DNA of 64,000 nucleotides from Pseudohongiella sp. (GCA_030651695.1 JAUSCD010000029.1:1-64000); one strand, 5' to 3'. Positions 1-14,823 are shown, numbered from the stretch's first letter. Notes: generated by a model not told the origin, from the sequence alone. Numbers and translations are program-made.

Positions 1-51
1 CCCCCCCCCCCCGCACTCCTCCGTCCCCATTAACCCACCGAGGTAAATACT

Positions 52-1251
52 ATGCTGATCGGAATTGTGGCAGGCGAGGCCTCCGGTGACATACTGGGCG
101 CAGGGCTGATTCGTGCTCTGCGTGAACGATTTCCGACAGCACGTTTCCAAGGTGTGGGCGGCCCCCGCATGCTGGAGTGTGGTTTTCACTCCATCACAGC
201 TATGGAAAGGCTATCGGTGATGGGTTTTGTGGAACCGCTCGGCCGTCTGCCTGAGTTGTTGCGCCTGAAAAGCGATCTGGTAAAACTTTTTAGCACAGAA
301 AAACCAGCCGTTTTTATTGGCATCGATTCACCCGGTTTTAATCTCCGTCTTGAGCAATCACTGCATGATGCCGGCATCACGACCGTGCATTATGTCAGCC
401 CCAGCGTCTGGGCCTGGGGTGAAAAACGCATCCATAAAATTGCCAAAGCTGTTGATCTGATGCTGGCTCTTTTTCCGTTTGAATCCGCGATCTATCAGCA
501 ACACAATATTCCTGTTCATTGCGTCGGGCACCCCATGGCCGATCGTATTGACCCTGATGAAGATCAGCAGCAGGTGCGCGAACAGGCGCGGCAGCAACTG
601 GCTTTGCCGGCGGCGCACGAGATAGTGTGCCTGATGCCCGGCAGCCGCCGTGATGAAGTTGCACGGCTTGCACCAGTGTTCCTCAAGGCCGCCATAGCCT
701 GCCTGCAGCAACGTCCGGGACTGCATTTTGTGATTCCCTGTGCCAATGCGTCGCGACTGGCGCAGGTGCAGGGCTTGCTCTCTCAGTTTTTGCAGCAACA
801 CGGTGACGGTAAAGCACTGGGCGCCGCGTTTACAGTGCTCGATGGGCAGTCACATGAATCCATGCGCGCGGCTGATATCGTGCTGCTGGCATCGGGTACT
901 GCCACCCTGGAAGCGATGTTGCTGAAGCGGCCTATGATTGTCGCTTATAAACTCTCCGCGCCGACCTGGTGGCTGGCATCGCGACTGGTCAAAGTGCCTT
1001 ATATCTCGCTGCCCAATCTGCTGGCGGGCGAAGAGCTGGTACCTGAATTTCTGCAACATGCGGTGACGCAGGATGCACTCAGTCAGGAGCTGCTGAGATG
1101 GCTTGATGATTCCATGCGGCAGGCAGCGCTGCACAAGACTTTTACGCGCATTCATCGCAGTATCAGACTGGATGCCAACGCCGAGGCGGCCAACGCAATT
1201 GCCGGTCTGATAAACCGCCAGAGGCCGGCCGCTGAAACCAGCTTGCCGTAA
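52..1251 (+). CDS. lpxB: Lipid-A-disaccharide synthase
   Basis: Glycosyltransferase (GT19) that joins UDP-diacylglucosamine to lipid X to form the lipid A disaccharide at the inner face of the inner membrane. The 399-residue product has the family N-terminus AGEASGD (residues 7-13), GGPRM, and the SPSVWAWGEKR block (about 116-126). The length is close to the E. coli enzyme (382). The start is ATG with an AGGT Shine-Dalgarno 9 bases upstream. The stop overlaps the rnhB start by one base, indicating an lpx-rnhB-dnaE operon. lpxA, fabZ and lpxD would be expected just left of the window but are not visible. Confidence 0.97.
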   Translation: MLIGIVAGEASGDILGAGLIRALRERFPTARFQGVGGPRMLECGFHSITAMERLSVMGFVEPLGRLPELLRLKSDLVKLFSTEKPAVFIGIDSPGFNLRLEQSLHDAGITTVHYVSPSVWAWGEKRIHKIAKAVDLMLALFPFESAIYQQHNIPVHCVGHPMADRIDPDEDQQQVREQARQQLALPAAHEIVCLMPGSRRDEVARLAPVFLKAAIACLQQRPGLHFVIPCANASRLAQVQGLLSQFLQQHGDGKALGAAFTVLDGQSHESMRAADIVLLASGTATLEAMLLKRPMIVAYKLSAPTWWLASRLVKVPYISLPNLLAGEELVPEFLQHAVTQDALSQELLRWLDDSMRQAALHKTFTRIHRSIRLDANAEAANAIAGLINRQRPAAETSLP

Positions 1252-1904
1252 TGGACTACACAAAATCAATCCAGTCACTGTTTGATGAGCTGCCAGCCAA
1301 TGTCGCAGACTGGCCACAGCATGCCCATCAAAAGGTCGCCGGTGCTGACGAGGCCGGCAGAGGGCCTCTGGCAGGAGCTGTATTTGCGGCAGCGGTTATC
1401 CTTCCGGCACGGTATAAACTGCCGGGTCTGGATGACTCCAAAAAACTCAGTGCCCGCAAACGCGAGCTGTTGTACGATCAGATTCAGCAGGAAGCTTTAG
1501 CCTTCGCGATTGCCGAGGTGTCTGCGCAGGAAATCGATACTATCAATATTTTCCGCGCATCCATGCTGGCGATGCATAAAGCGGTGACAGCGCTGAATAT
1601 CAGTCCCGATTTTGTTTTTGTTGACGGCACCCACTGCCCGGCATGGTCATGGCCGTCGACGGCGTTGGTGAAAGGGGATTCCCGGCTGCACTGCATAGCA
1701 GCGGCCTCCATCCTGGCCAAAGTTGCGCGTGATCGCGAGCTGCAAAAGCTGGACGATATCTATCCCGGTTACGGGTTTGCAAAACATAAAGGTTATCCGA
1801 CCCGGGATCACATGCTGGCACTGCAGAAACTGGGGCCTTGCGCCGAGCACCGGCGCAGCTATTCGCCGGTGCTCGCGGCACTGGAAACAAGTAAAAGAAG
1901 TTAG
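1251..1904 (+). CDS. rnhB: Ribonuclease HII
   Basis: Cleaves RNA in RNA/DNA hybrids and incises at single ribonucleotides embedded in DNA. The 217-residue protein carries the diagnostic DEAGRGPLAGAV motif (D33 and E34 bind metal), an FVFVDGTH strand supplying another acidic residue (D125), and the SILAKVARDREL helix. The N-terminus is about 15 residues longer than in most RnhB. It starts on the last base of the lpxB stop codon (TAATG), so translation is probably coupled. It is followed by dnaE, the usual order. Confidence 0.97.
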   Translation: MDYTKSIQSLFDELPANVADWPQHAHQKVAGADEAGRGPLAGAVFAAAVILPARYKLPGLDDSKKLSARKRELLYDQIQQEALAFAIAEVSAQEIDTINIFRASMLAMHKAVTALNISPDFVFVDGTHCPAWSWPSTALVKGDSRLHCIAAASILAKVARDRELQKLDDIYPGYGFAKHKGYPTRDHMLALQKLGPCAEHRRSYSPVLAALETSKRS

Positions 1905-1966
1905 CAAAAAAGTCAGCACAAGTAGTCAACAACAGTTACGCCAAAGATATTTATCAAGGACTCTGA

Positions 1967-4900
1967 ATGAGTACGGATTTACCTGTCAGACCAACCCAGT
2001 TTGTTCACCTGAATGTTCACACAGAGTTTTCTATTGTGGACGGCCTGGTGCGTGTGGATGAGTTGATTGAAAAGGTAAGCTCGCTTGATATGCCGGCGGT
2101 TTCGGTCACTGATCACGGCAACCTTTTTGCAATGATCAAATTTTACAGTGCCGCACTAAGCGCCGGGATCAAACCGGTATGCGGCTGTGATGTGCTCATT
2201 GAAAACCCGGAGCGCCCGGACCGGCCTCATGTTCTGACTCTGCTGGTAAAAAACCTGGAAGGTTATCGCAATCTCACGCGTCTGATTTCCATGTCGTACA
2301 CAGACAAAGTGGGACACGGGCAGCCCCAGCTGCGCCGACAGTGGCTCGAGCAACACGCAGACGGTCTGATTGCATTGTCAGGCGCCATGAATGGTGATGT
2401 TGGTCGCGCACTGGTTGACGGTGACCGGCCAGCGGCTTTGCGTGCACTGGCGTGGTGGATGAATCTTTATCCGGACAGTTTTTACATGTCAGTCGCCCGT
2501 TGTGGCCGCCCTGGCGAGGAAGCCTATATTCAGGCAGCCACGTTGCTGGCGGCTGATACCGGTTGTCCTCTGGTCGCAGTCAATGATGTGCGGTTTATTG
2601 CTGCAGATGATTTTGAAGCCCACGAAGTGCGCGTATGTATCCATGAGCGGCGCACACTTGACGATCCGCGCCGCCCGCGTCACTACACCGAACAGCAGTA
2701 CCTGCGATCCACACAGGAAATGATTGCCCTGTTTGAAGATCTGCCTGAAGCCATCGAGAACAGCGTTCATATTGCCATGCGTTGTTCCTTGCCGCTGGAG
2801 CTGGGTAAACCGTATCTGCCAAACTATCCGGTGCCGGCCGGTTTGACCATGGACGAGTTTTTCCGCCAGATCAGCCTTGATGGGCTGGAAAAAAGACTGC
2901 CGCGCTGTTTTGCCGAAACCAAAGGCCGCAACTTTGTTATGGCTGAAAGCTTTGCTGACGAGTTTGCTGAATTCAGCAAAGCGTATTATGAGCGCCTCGA
3001 TTTTGAGCTCAACGTGATCATCCAGATGGGGTTCCCCGGCTACTTCCTGATTGTGATGGAATTTATCCAGTGGGCCAAAAACAATGATATCCCGGTGGGG
3101 CCGGGCAGGGGGTCGGGTGCAGGTTCTATCGTGGCCTATGCGCTGGGTATTACCGATCTTGACCCATTGCGTTATGACCTGCTGTTCGAACGTTTCCTGA
3201 ACCCGGAGCGGGTTTCAATGCCTGACTTTGACGTCGACTTCTGTATGGAGGGGCGCGACCGTGTGATTCAGCACGTGGCCGAGTTGTATGGCAAAGAAGC
3301 GGTGTCCCAGATTATCACCTTCGGTACCATGGCCGCCAAAGCAGTCGTGCGCGACGTGGCACGTGTTCAGGGTAAGTCATACGGACTGGCAGACAAGTTA
3401 TCAAAACTGATTCCGTTCGAACCCGGCATCACGCTGGAAAAAGCCATGGATGATGAGCCGCAGCTCAAGGAGTTTATCGACTCCGATGAAGACGCGCAGG
3501 AAATCATGGAGATGGCGCTCAAACTGGAGGGCATTACACGTAACGTCGGCAAACACGCCGGTGGTGTAGTGATTGCGCCTACACGTCTGACGGATTTTTC
3601 TCCGCTGTACTGTGACGAAAACGGCGATAGTCTGGTAACCCAGTTTGATAAAAATGATGTCGAGACTGCAGGGCTGGTGAAGTTCGACTTTCTGGGCCTG
3701 CGCACTCTGACCATCATTGACTGGGCAGTGAAGATGATCAACGCCCAGGAAGCCTCACACAAAAACAACCCGCTGGATATCACCATGATTCCGCTGGATG
3801 ATGTACGTGTGTATGAGTTGCTGCAACGCGGAGAAACTACCGCGGTGTTCCAGCTGGAATCACGCGGTATGAAGGAGCTGATCCGCCGTCTGTTGCCCAG
3901 CTGTTTTGAAGACATTGTGGCATTGGTGGCATTGTTCCGTCCGGGTCCGCTGCAGTCGGGCATGGTGGATGACTTTATCAACCGTAAACATGGCCGCGCC
4001 GAGAGTAGTTATCCGCATCCGGATCTGAAACCGGTGCTCAGCAATACCTACGGGGTTATTCTGTATCAGGAACAGGTGATGCAGATTGCACAAGTGCTGG
4101 CCAATTACAGTCTGGGCGGTGCAGACATGTTGCGCCGTGCCATGGGTAAAAAGAAAGCTGAGGAGATGGCTAAACAGCGCAGCATTTTTGTCAGCGGCGC
4201 TTCTGAACGAGGCCTGAGCGAAGAGCTGTCAGGCTCAATCTTCGATTTGATGGAGAAGTTTGCCGGGTACGGGTTTAACAAATCACACTCGGCCGCTTAC
4301 GCGTTGGTGTCATATCAGACCGCCTGGTTAAAAATGCACTATCCTGCCTATTTTATGGCAGCGGTATTGTCCGCTGATATGCAGAACACGGACAAAGTGG
4401 TGACACTCATAGAAGAGTGTCGCGAGATGAAACTGCCGTTGATTGTGCCCGATGTAAACATGGGCGCGTATAATTTCACTGTAAACACACAAGGCGAAAT
4501 TGTTTACGGGCTGGGTGCAATCAAAGGTCTGGGGGAGGGCCCGATTAACGCCATCATTCAGGCGCGTACCAGCGGTGGCCCGTTTGTGTCCCTGCTCGAT
4601 TTCTGCCAGCGCGTTGATCTGCGCACAGTGAACAAACGGGCACTGGAAGCGCTGATTAAAGCCGGAGCACTGGATAATCTGTATGAGGCGGATACCGACA
4701 GTACGCGTGCCTGGTTGATGGCGTCCCTGCCTGACACCGTACAGGCAGCAGAGCAGAGCAGTCGCAACCGGGCCGCTGGCGTGCTTGATATGTTCGGCGA
4801 TATTGCGCCGGTGCCAGACGCTGTGCCTGCCGGTGGACCCAAAGACGGGCCTGGCGCATTGTCAGCAAACACCAAAGTACGCCCCTGGAGTCAGCAGCAG

Positions 4901-5581
4901 CGGCTGCGCGAAGAAAAAGAAACGCTGGGTCTGTATCTCAGTGGCCACCCTATTGATGAGTTTTTGCCGGAACTCAAACAACTGACACGTGACCGCCTGG
5001 CCAATCTGAAGGCGGAGCGCGAGACTCAGCTGGTGGCCGGCCTGTTGGTTGCCACCCGTACCATGCGCAGCAAGCGTGGCGATAATATTGCGTTTATTAC
5101 GCTGGATGATCGCAGCGGGCGTCTGGAGATTTCTTTGTTTGCCAAGGAATACGAACAATTTCGCGAATTGCTGCAAAAAGATGCCATTCTGGTAGTTGAT
5201 TGCCAGGTCTCCATGGATGATTTTAACGGCGCTTTGCGTGGCCGTGCACGTGAAGTGATTAATCTGACGCAGGCCAGACAGCGGTTTGCACGTGCTGTGC
5301 AGCTGGAATTGAAGGCCGATCAACTCAGAGAAGGTTTCAGCCATCAGTTGGCCCGGGTTTTGGAGCCCTATCGTGTGCAAGCGCCTGTTGCAGATGAAGC
5401 CGGTACTAACGGCGAAAGCCAGACGCCATCTGCCTGCCCGGTCAGAATTTGTTATCGCCGGCCTGAAGTCAAAGGCTGGATTACACTGGGCGAGGGCTGG
5501 CAGGTCTGGCCTGAACAAGCGCTGATTCACGAATTGCACCAGCTTTTTGGCCCTCAGGCTGTCACCATTGCTTACCGCTGA
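1967..5581 (+). CDS. dnaE: DNA polymerase III alpha subunit
   Basis: Replicative DNA polymerase catalytic subunit, 1204 residues (E. coli 1160). Visible in order are an N-terminal PHP domain (starting FVHLNVHTEFSIVDG), the palm with MPDFDVDF (D420 and D422 in the metal-binding pair), the fingers motif YGFNKSHSAAYALVSYQ, then tandem HhH and an OB-fold region toward the C-terminus. The start is ATG with AAGGA 8 bases upstream. It lies between rnhB and accA as in E. coli. The C-terminal 100 residues are the least conserved part by eye. Confidence 0.98.
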   Translation: MSTDLPVRPTQFVHLNVHTEFSIVDGLVRVDELIEKVSSLDMPAVSVTDHGNLFAMIKFYSAALSAGIKPVCGCDVLIENPERPDRPHVLTLLVKNLEGYRNLTRLISMSYTDKVGHGQPQLRRQWLEQHADGLIALSGAMNGDVGRALVDGDRPAALRALAWWMNLYPDSFYMSVARCGRPGEEAYIQAATLLAADTGCPLVAVNDVRFIAADDFEAHEVRVCIHERRTLDDPRRPRHYTEQQYLRSTQEMIALFEDLPEAIENSVHIAMRCSLPLELGKPYLPNYPVPAGLTMDEFFRQISLDGLEKRLPRCFAETKGRNFVMAESFADEFAEFSKAYYERLDFELNVIIQMGFPGYFLIVMEFIQWAKNNDIPVGPGRGSGAGSIVAYALGITDLDPLRYDLLFERFLNPERVSMPDFDVDFCMEGRDRVIQHVAELYGKEAVSQIITFGTMAAKAVVRDVARVQGKSYGLADKLSKLIPFEPGITLEKAMDDEPQLKEFIDSDEDAQEIMEMALKLEGITRNVGKHAGGVVIAPTRLTDFSPLYCDENGDSLVTQFDKNDVETAGLVKFDFLGLRTLTIIDWAVKMINAQEASHKNNPLDITMIPLDDVRVYELLQRGETTAVFQLESRGMKELIRRLLPSCFEDIVALVALFRPGPLQSGMVDDFINRKHGRAESSYPHPDLKPVLSNTYGVILYQEQVMQIAQVLANYSLGGADMLRRAMGKKKAEEMAKQRSIFVSGASERGLSEELSGSIFDLMEKFAGYGFNKSHSAAYALVSYQTAWLKMHYPAYFMAAVLSADMQNTDKVVTLIEECREMKLPLIVPDVNMGAYNFTVNTQGEIVYGLGAIKGLGEGPINAIIQARTSGGPFVSLLDFCQRVDLRTVNKRALEALIKAGALDNLYEADTDSTRAWLMASLPDTVQAAEQSSRNRAAGVLDMFGDIAPVPDAVPAGGPKDGPGALSANTKVRPWSQQQRLREEKETLGLYLSGHPIDEFLPELKQLTRDRLANLKAERETQLVAGLLVATRTMRSKRGDNIAFITLDDRSGRLEISLFAKEYEQFRELLQKDAILVVDCQVSMDDFNGALRGRAREVINLTQARQRFARAVQLELKADQLREGFSHQLARVLEPYRVQAPVADEAGTNGESQTPSACPVRICYRRPEVKGWITLGEGWQVWPEQALIHELHQLFGPQAVTIAYR

Positions 5582-5641
5582 CAGTGGTTATTTGATATCA
5601 TTGCGGCCTCATGTGATCCAGAGAGCAGACCACAAACTATT

Positions 5642-6595
5642 ATGAATCCTAATTATCTAGATTTTGAGCAGCCGATTGCGGACCTGGAAGTGAAGATCAA
5701 CGAATTGCGTCTGGTCAGCGACGACAATGAGTTGAACATCGGTGAAGAAATCCAGAAACTGCAGGAAAAGAGCAAAAAGCTCACCGAAAAGATTTATGCA
5801 AATCTGACATCCTGGCAGATTTCTCAGGTGGCGCGCCATCCGCTGCGTCCCTACACACTTGACTACATTCAGCATATTTTCACTGATTTCGACGAACTTC
5901 ATGGCGATCGCCTGTTTGCTGACGATCTGGCCCTGATTGGTGGTATTGCCCGCCTTGATGACAAACCTGTGATGGTGATCGGACATCAGAAAGGTCGTGG
6001 TACCAAGGAAAAGGTGCGTCACAATTTTGGTATGCCACGCCCGGAAGGTTACCGCAAGGCACGCCGGCTGATTGAGTTGGCGGAGCGTTTCTCTTTGCCG
6101 GTGCTGAGTTTTATTGATACCCCCGGTGCTTACCCCGGTATTGACGCAGAAGAGCGCGGTATCAATGAAGCCATTGCTGAGAATATGGCCATGATGTCGC
6201 GTGTGCGCACGCCGCTGATTGCCACCGTGACCGGCGAAGCCAACTCAGGCGGCGCTATCGCTATCGGTATCGCAGATCATCTGAACATGTTGCAGTACTC
6301 AACTTACACCGTTATCACCCCCGAAGGCTGCGCCACAATTTTGTGGAAATCATCCGAGCACGCTGCGGACGCCGCTGAGGCTATGGGTGTGACTTCCAGG
6401 CGCCTTGAAGAGCTGGGGATTGTTGATACAACCATCCCTGAACCTCTGGGTGGTGCACATCGCGACGTAAAAGCCGTGGCTGCCAACATCAAGACTGCTT
6501 TGGTTGATCAGGTCGAGCGTTTGCGCAATATGGATGTTGATGCATTGGTTGACCGTCGCTACAAGCGATTGATGAGTTATGGCATCAGCCGTTGA
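5642..6595 (+). CDS. accA: Acetyl-CoA carboxylase carboxyltransferase subunit alpha
   Basis: Alpha subunit of the carboxyltransferase that transfers CO2 from carboxybiotin to acetyl-CoA, the first step of fatty acid synthesis, acting with AccD. The 317-residue length is typical. It begins with the family pattern [16 protein letters not shown] and carries [22 protein letters not shown] and the [12 protein letters not shown] crotonase-type oxyanion region. It lies 60 bases after dnaE. Confidence 0.98.
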   Translation: MNPNYLDFEQPIADLEVKINELRLVSDDNELNIGEEIQKLQEKSKKLTEKIYANLTSWQISQVARHPLRPYTLDYIQHIFTDFDELHGDRLFADDLALIGGIARLDDKPVMVIGHQKGRGTKEKVRHNFGMPRPEGYRKARRLIELAERFSLPVLSFIDTPGAYPGIDAEERGINEAIAENMAMMSRVRTPLIATVTGEANSGGAIAIGIADHLNMLQYSTYTVITPEGCATILWKSSEHAADAAEAMGVTSRRLEELGIVDTTIPEPLGGAHRDVKAVAANIKTALVDQVERLRNMDVDALVDRRYKRLMSYGISR

Positions 6596-6664
6596 TGCCT
6601 GATTGATCAACTATCGATTACAAGTCACAGCGGCAGTGTTATTCAACCCGCAGGGGTATTCAGG

Positions 6665-8137
6665 ATGTCAGACAAGCATCTGCCCGCGCCGGCATTAACA
6701 CTGCTCACTTCCCTGCAGCAGCTTGATAAACAATACCCGCACTGCCGTACTCTGGTGATAGCCCTGAGTGGCGGCTTGGATTCCATGGTGTTGCTGGAGC
6801 TTTGCCACCAGACACGAAGACAGTGGCAGAGCTGGTTTCCCGGCGGTGTGCGGGCAGTGCATGTGCACCACGGTTTGAGCATTAATGCCGATGCCTGGCT
6901 GGAGTTTTGTGTGGCGGCATGTGAGCAGCGCTCGGTACCTGTTGAGGTGGTCAGAGCGGGTTTGCAGTTGAAAGTCTATCGCGATAGCGGTGACAGTCTT
7001 GAAGAGGCTGCACGACGCGCGCGTTATGCGGTGTTTGAGGACAGCCTGGCATCTGACGAGGTGTTGCTGATGGCACACCATCAGGATGATCAGGCAGAAA
7101 CTGTGTTGATGCATTTGCTGCGAGGCAGTGGCGCCCGCGGCCTGTCTGGTATCCCGGTTCACAGGAAATTGGGGAACGGCCAGCTATGGCGGCCATTTCT
7201 TCAGGCAGAAGGCGGTTTATGCAGAGCTGATTTGCAGGCCTGGGCTGATGCTGCTGGTTTGCGCTGGATAGAAGATGAAAGTAATAACGATCTGAATATG
7301 AGCCGCAATTTTTTGCGTCATCAGGTGGTGCCTGTGTTGAAGCAGGAATGGCCGGGGCTGGCAGCAACATTGTCGCGTACCGCAGCGCTGCAGGCAGATA
7401 ATGAAGAGTTGCTGACGGGGCTGGCAGACCAGTACCTGCGGCAACATCATGATGCCGAAGAGGGCAGTCTGCAGATCGGCGAGTTAAAACAGCAGTCGCT
7501 GGCGATGCAATCGCTGGTGCTGCGGCACTGGTTGTATGCAGAGGCAGGGCTCTGGCCCGACTCGCAGCTGGTCAGAACGCTGCGTGAAGACGTGATTTTT
7601 ACGGCGGATGACGCTGAGCCATTATTGCAGTGGCAGGGTCGTGAAATACGACGTTTTCGTGAGCGATTGTATTTTATGTGGCCGCGTGAAGCGCACGTGC
7701 CGGCGCCGGCGGGTGGTTATCTTTGGCAGCCTGCACCCGATGGACGCTTGCCAGCGCTGGTGCTGCCGGGCAATGGCACATTGCGTCTGATTCAGGCCAG
7801 GCAGGGCGGTATGCGATTGCCGCAATCGCAATGTCATGTGTTGTACCGGCATTATTCCCGGCACGATTGGTCGCAGCATGATTTGGGTGCAACTGAAAAT
7901 TTGTTAGGTGGCAGTTTCGACTGCGCTCTTGCAGGACGTCCGCGACGTTCACTAAAAAAGATTCTGCAGGAGTCGGACGTTCCGCCCTGGGATCGCAGTC
8001 GTGTGCCGTTGATTTTCAGCGGCGAGCAACTGGCCTGGATAGGTGGCGTTGGCGTGTGTGAAGGGTTTCAGGTGGCAGACGGTGAAACCGGCTGGGCTGT
8101 GAACTGGCAGATGCCGCTGGCCGAAGAGCCGGAATAA
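6665..8137 (+). CDS. tilS: tRNA(Ile)-lysidine synthetase
   Basis: Modifies C34 of the CAU-anticodon tRNA-Ile to lysidine, switching the codon read from AUG to AUA. The 490-residue protein has the N-type ATP pyrophosphatase P-loop SGGLDS (residues 35-40) and HHQDDQAETVLMHLLRGSGARGL-type ATPase motifs, followed by the TilS substrate-binding and C-terminal domains. It is about 60 residues longer than the E. coli protein, mostly in the C-terminal half. It follows accA, the conserved order. Confidence 0.96.
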   Translation: MSDKHLPAPALTLLTSLQQLDKQYPHCRTLVIALSGGLDSMVLLELCHQTRRQWQSWFPGGVRAVHVHHGLSINADAWLEFCVAACEQRSVPVEVVRAGLQLKVYRDSGDSLEEAARRARYAVFEDSLASDEVLLMAHHQDDQAETVLMHLLRGSGARGLSGIPVHRKLGNGQLWRPFLQAEGGLCRADLQAWADAAGLRWIEDESNNDLNMSRNFLRHQVVPVLKQEWPGLAATLSRTAALQADNEELLTGLADQYLRQHHDAEEGSLQIGELKQQSLAMQSLVLRHWLYAEAGLWPDSQLVRTLREDVIFTADDAEPLLQWQGREIRRFRERLYFMWPREAHVPAPAGGYLWQPAPDGRLPALVLPGNGTLRLIQARQGGMRLPQSQCHVLYRHYSRHDWSQHDLGATENLLGGSFDCALAGRPRRSLKKILQESDVPPWDRSRVPLIFSGEQLAWIGGVGVCEGFQVADGETGWAVNWQMPLAEEPE

Positions 8138-8241
8138 GACGCTGTATCAGCGAAGAAATTTGTAATAAAGCGTTGGTTTGACAGATTTCTGTTGGCTGGC
8201 AGTCAGATAATTAGTTTGTTCATGTGGGGGGCTTCTGGTAA

Positions 8242-12146
<3,905 letters not shown>

Positions 12147-12213
12147 TGTGGGAACCGTGCCCGCGCCGCGCTGACCGGCGCCGGGTTCATAATGAGAGGC
12201 GTAGAACTGAATA

Positions 12214-12483
12214 ATGAAAGCACTGCTGGCTGGACTGGTGATAGTGCTCTTGATTCTGCAGTGGCGGCTTTGGGCTGGTACGGGTGGAATGTCTGAATTA
12301 CAGCAACTGGAAGCCCAGTTGGCGGTACAACAGGCAGAAAATGAACTGCTACGCCTGCGCAATGAGATGTTGGAAAATGAAGTGCTGGATTTAAAAACCG
12401 GTCTGGAAGCCATCGAGGAGCGTGCGCGCGCCGATCTGGGTATGACACGCGAAGACGAGACTTTCTATATGGTGATTGAATAG
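12214..12483 (+). CDS. ftsB: Cell division protein FtsB
   Basis: Small bitopic protein of the FtsQLB division complex. The 89 residues have one N-terminal membrane helix (about 3-20), then a heptad-patterned coiled coil (about 27-65) rich in Leu, Glu and Gln, and the conserved tail GLEAIEERARADLGM. The position between eno and ispD is the standard one. The ispD GTG start uses the last base of the ftsB TAG stop. Confidence 0.95.
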   Translation: MKALLAGLVIVLLILQWRLWAGTGGMSELQQLEAQLAVQQAENELLRLRNEMLENEVLDLKTGLEAIEERARADLGMTREDETFYMVIE

Positions 12484-13262
12484 TGGTGTATGCCATCATC
12501 CCGGCGGCTGGTATTGGCAGCCGGATGCAGTCGACTACCCCCAAGCAATACCTGCCACTGCTCGATGGCAATGTGCTGTTGTACTCTATTCGCGCTCTGC
12601 TGGCTCTGCCTGAAATTCGCTTGCTGATGATTGCTTTGCATCCCGATGATCGGTGGTGGCCGGAAACGGAGGCTATGTTACGGCCCGATGAGCGCAGGCG
12701 AATTCAAACCTGCGTCGGCGGTGCAGAGCGCTGGCAATCGGTTGAGGCAGCACTGTCTGCACTGACTGTTGTTGCCCGGGCAGACAGAGCCAGCGATGCT
12801 GAGCATTGGGTCATGGTGCATGATGCAGTACGACCCTGTGTCAGATTGGAAGATTTGCGGGCGTTGTTGGGCGCACATAACGCCAATAGCAATGGCAAAC
12901 ACGCCATCCGTCTGCACGGGGCACTATTGGCTGCGCCGGTATCAGATACATTAAAAAAAGCGGATAGCTCCCTCACTGTTTTCAGCACAGTTGACCGCAC
13001 TGGTCTGTGGGCGGCGTGTACTCCACAGATGTTCCGGATTGATATGTTACAGCAGGCGCTCAGGCGCGCAGCGGCGGCCGGCGTCAGTATCACCGACGAA
13101 GCATCTGCCATGGAATTCTGCGGCTCGAATCCAACGTTGGTACCCTGTGCCAAAGACAATATAAAAATTACCTATCCCGAGGATCTGAATCTGGCCTCGT
13201 GGATTTTGAAATCAAGATACGAACACAAGTCTGTTCAGCAGGCAGGGGGCATAACAGAGTGA
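12483..13262 (+). CDS. ispD: 2-C-methyl-D-erythritol 4-phosphate cytidylyltransferase
   Basis: Third step of the MEP isoprenoid pathway: CTP plus MEP to CDP-ME. The 259-residue product has the nucleotidyltransferase N-terminus [22 protein letters not shown] and VSDTLKK, and ends in the usual [14 protein letters not shown]. It starts with GTG sharing one base with the ftsB stop. It is about 20 residues longer than the E. coli protein, partly in a C-terminal tail that precedes ispF. Confidence 0.96.
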   Translation: MVYAIIPAAGIGSRMQSTTPKQYLPLLDGNVLLYSIRALLALPEIRLLMIALHPDDRWWPETEAMLRPDERRRIQTCVGGAERWQSVEAALSALTVVARADRASDAEHWVMVHDAVRPCVRLEDLRALLGAHNANSNGKHAIRLHGALLAAPVSDTLKKADSSLTVFSTVDRTGLWAACTPQMFRIDMLQQALRRAAAAGVSITDEASAMEFCGSNPTLVPCAKDNIKITYPEDLNLASWILKSRYEHKSVQQAGGITE

Positions 13263-13267
13263 CACAG

Positions 13268-13747
13268 ATGCGTATAGGTCATGGTTATGACGCCCATCGC
13301 TTTTGCGAACCATCGGATAATCGTCCGCTGGTCCTTGGTGGCGTCCACATTCCACATGATCGTGGCCTGTTGGCGCATTCTGACGGTGATGCGCTGATAC
13401 ATGCTTTGTGTGATGCGATTCTGGGCGCCCTGGCACTGGGTGATATCGGCAGGCATTTTCCCGACACAGATGCTGCATACAAAAACGCGGATAGTGCAAT
13501 ATTACTGGAACGAGTAGTATCGTTAATGACTGATCGTGGCTGGTCGATAGCCAATGCAGATATGACCATCCTGGCGCAGGCACCAAAGATGGCACCGCAT
13601 ATACTCGCCATGCGCACACGTCTGGCGCAGTTGCTTACTGTTGATGTAGATGCTGTCAACGTCAAGGCATCCACTACTGAAGGCATGGGGTTTGTCGGGC
13701 GTGGTGAGGGTCTGGAAACCTACGCCGTTGTGTTGCTCGGCCGGTGA
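13268..13747 (+). CDS. ispF: 2-C-methyl-D-erythritol 2,4-cyclodiphosphate synthase
   Basis: Cyclises CDP-ME 2-phosphate in the MEP pathway. From the ATG at 13268 the product is 159 residues beginning [12 protein letters not shown] (D8 and H10 bind metal), with [26 protein letters not shown] and the end [10 protein letters not shown]. An alternative GTG at 13259, which overlaps the ispD stop by 4 bases and has AGGGGG upstream, would add only Met-Thr-Gln. The stop overlaps the truD GTG by 4 bases. Confidence 0.97.
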   Translation: MRIGHGYDAHRFCEPSDNRPLVLGGVHIPHDRGLLAHSDGDALIHALCDAILGALALGDIGRHFPDTDAAYKNADSAILLERVVSLMTDRGWSIANADMTILAQAPKMAPHILAMRTRLAQLLTVDVDAVNVKASTTEGMGFVGRGEGLETYAVVLLGR

Positions 13748-14823
13748 ACCTGCATCGCACCTCAGAGCCGTTGTTGCGTGCCGTCTTCAAACAACAGAGC
13801 GCGGATTTCTGTGTTGATGAGGAGTTGGGGTTTGAATGCACGGGCGAAGGTGAACACATCTGGGTGTTGATACGTAAAACCGGGATCAATACTCAGGAAG
13901 CCGCACAGAGACTGGCGCGTGCCGCCGGTATTCCCATCAAGAACGTGTACTGGTCAGGTTTGAAAGACAAACACGGGGTTTGCCGTCAGTGGCTGAGTCT
14001 GCATATGCCAGGCCGCGAAATACCGCCAGCTTTAATATCTGCTGAGTCCGAAGCGCTGGTTATAGAAGCTGTGAAGCGTAACGTTCGCAAGTTGAGCCGC
14101 GGCAGTCATCGCGCCAATCATTTTTCTATCCGACTGCGTAATCTGCAACTTGCGTCTGCATCCTGTACGATGGCAGAAGCGATTACTGCATTGGAAAACA
14201 ATCTGCAGCGTGTTCAGCAGCAGGGCGTTCCGAACTATTTTGGTGAACAGCGTTTTGGTTTTGACAACATAGCTAAAGCGCAGGCCTGGTTTGCGCGTGA
14301 ATACCGGCCGCGTAATACCACTGAACGTGGCCTGCTGTTGTCAGCGGCCCGTTCCGCGATTTTTAACAGTGTACTGACCGAGCGGGTCCGCACAGATAGC
14401 TGGAACCGCTATCTGGACGGCGATGTGATGAACCTCAATGGGTCTGCCAGTGTATTTGTACCCGGGCAGTGTGACGAAGTTTTGTTACAACGCATTTCCG
14501 AAGGCGACATTCACGCTACCGGACCCATGTGGGGTCGTGGTGACATGCGCACCTCTGCATTGTGTCGTGAGTTGGAGGAGCGGGTTGCCGGCCATCTCAA
14601 CGAACTCGCAACCGGTCTGATCGCACATAACGTGGATGCGTCCCGGCGAAGTTTGCGTTTGCCGGTTCAGGCATTACACTATCGTTTTTTGATGAACATG
14701 GTTCCGCCGCAGGATATGAACAATTCTGCTGACGGCCCTGATCTGGAGTTGTCGTTTGCATTGCCGTCAGGCGCCTACGCAACAGCCGTTCTGCATGATC
14801 TGATTGAGTACACCAGCCCTTGA
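13744..14823 (+). CDS. truD: tRNA pseudouridine(13) synthase
   Basis: Isomerises U13 of tRNA-Glu to pseudouridine. The 359 residues contain [26 protein letters not shown], the catalytic-Asp motif GLKDKHGV, the [11 protein letters not shown] block and [10 protein letters not shown], all TruD hallmarks. It starts at GTG overlapping the ispF stop. In most relatives surE comes next, but here the truD stop directly overlaps the pcm start, so there is no room for surE. Confidence 0.96.
   Translation: MNLHRTSEPLLRAVFKQQSADFCVDEELGFECTGEGEHIWVLIRKTGINTQEAAQRLARAAGIPIKNVYWSGLKDKHGVCRQWLSLHMPGREIPPALISAESEALVIEAVKRNVRKLSRGSHRANHFSIRLRNLQLASASCTMAEAITALENNLQRVQQQGVPNYFGEQRFGFDNIAKAQAWFAREYRPRNTTERGLLLSAARSAIFNSVLTERVRTDSWNRYLDGDVMNLNGSASVFVPGQCDEVLLQRISEGDIHATGPMWGRGDMRTSALCRELEERVAGHLNELATGLIAHNVDASRRSLRLPVQALHYRFLMNMVPPQDMNNSADGPDLELSFALPSGAYATAVLHDLIEYTSP

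Noticed and set aside
8178-8211. TTGACA followed by GATAAT as a pyrG promoter
   Set aside because: The spacer is 22 bases, too long for sigma-70. Either hexamer may be used with another partner, but I cannot show which.
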